From NCBI GenBank assembly GCA_030604135.1, contig JAUVWL010000013.1, forward strand, positions 43,150 to 107,149: a stretch of DNA of 64,000 bases, written 5' to 3'. Of the stretch, positions 63,841-64,000 are shown one piece after another (position 1 is the first letter of the stretch; every line of letters starts with the position of its first letter). The notes under the pieces were generated by a model. That model made no database searches. It was given only the letters and a program-made list of their open reading frames with translations, and was not told the DNA's origin. The stretch is from Burkholderiales bacterium. Its GTDB lineage: Bacteria > Pseudomonadota > Gammaproteobacteria > Burkholderiales > Burkholderiaceae_C. The translations under genes and the position numbers were made by a program.

Positions 63841-64000
63841 GCCCCCACGCTCCACCGCTGCGCGGGTCGCTGCCCCCCGAGGGGGCGCGAATTCAGCTTG
63901 GGGCGGCCCGGCGCTGAACTCCATGCCCCCACGCTCCACCGCTGCGCGGGTCGCTGCCCCCCGAGGGGGCGCGTTTCGCCTTGGGGCGGCCCGGCGGCGA
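63841..64000. repeat. Tandem copies of an 84-bp GC hairpin repeat (second cut by window end)
   Basis: Two head-to-tail copies, offset 84 bp (from 63841 and 63925), share GCCCCCACGCTCCACCGCTG, then GCTGCCCCCCGAGGGGGCGC (a CCCC/GGGG hairpin) and TTGGGGCGGCCCGGCG. They differ by a short segment (AATTCAGC vs TTTCGCC). Family-typical dispersed repeat, starting just after the argB stop; the hairpin may serve as its terminator. Confidence 0.8.

Noticed and set aside
1..64000. tRNA genes, CRISPR arrays, prophage or intact insertion sequences
   Set aside because: No cloverleaf-like or regularly spaced direct repeat sequence and no transposase or phage genes were recognised. The repeats are dispersed palindromic elements. 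A tRNA scan and IS search would settle this.

Overview
The window is dense, high-GC chromosomal DNA from a betaproteobacterium, most likely a Comamonadaceae member (Hydrogenophaga/Acidovorax-like). The support is the Burkholderiales-type gene content (PhcBSRQ, IcmF, DUF6352, PHA proteins, an isoquinoline-1-oxidoreductase-like pair) and family-typical dispersed repeats. No tRNA, rRNA, CRISPR array, phage or intact IS element was seen. About 57 protein genes are called. The first is cut by the left edge.

Layout. 1-3.6 kb: end of a pseudouridine synthase, a lipase-like hydrolase, htpG. 3.7-8.7 kb: a four-gene translationally coupled operon matching phcB-phcS-phcR-phcQ of Ralstonia (3-hydroxy fatty acid methyl ester quorum sensing). 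8.7-14.2 kb: ohr/ohrR with an operator, srkA, a methyltransferase, an antiporter, ybdK. 14.2-24.4 kb: a palindrome-rich gap, a NodIJ-type ABC exporter, psd, purT, a Mo hydroxylase pair, amn, an MgtC-like membrane protein. 24.4-32.6 kb: glutathione reductase, an SDR, a hemerythrin protein with an FNR-like box, 3-hydroxyacyl-CoA dehydrogenase, a GMC oxidase, an ABM protein, arginase, a DUF6352 protein. 32.6-41 kb: a 1362-residue multi-PAS sensor kinase, icmF, ppk2. 41.1-42.6 kb: a CsoR/CstR-like repressor with a persulfide dioxygenase-rhodanese fusion.

42.7-47.4 kb holds a second quorum-sensing locus: a clear CqsA-type alpha-hydroxyketone autoinducer synthase, a CqsS-like six-TM kinase retaining the PQPYEN motif, its separate response regulator, and a LuxR-type regulator. 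The same inverted repeat, CTGTCA-N4-TGACAG, lies just upstream of cqsA and at the start of the LuxR gene. I found no other copy in the window, so this is the best candidate for an undescribed regulatory circuit. A CRP-like site abuts the cqsA copy.

47.5-63.8 kb: coaX, then a neutral-lipid neighbourhood: a wax ester synthase/DGAT, an acyl-CoA-binding protein, a PHA granule-region protein, and, after a gap, a patatin, a phasin and an alcohol-forming fatty acyl-CoA reductase of the Marinobacter type. In between lie a putative aminopeptidase lipoprotein, a molybdopterin oxidoreductase and a substrate-binding protein/M20/DUF2817 peptide-amide catabolic set with a TetR regulator. The window ends in argB and a tandem hairpin repeat.

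Two autoinducer systems that both draw on acyl-thioester metabolism share one region with wax and PHA storage genes. A regulatory link between them is inference only. A MITE-like element of about 155-175 bp occurs in two full copies (30.3 and 44.0 kb) and in fragments.
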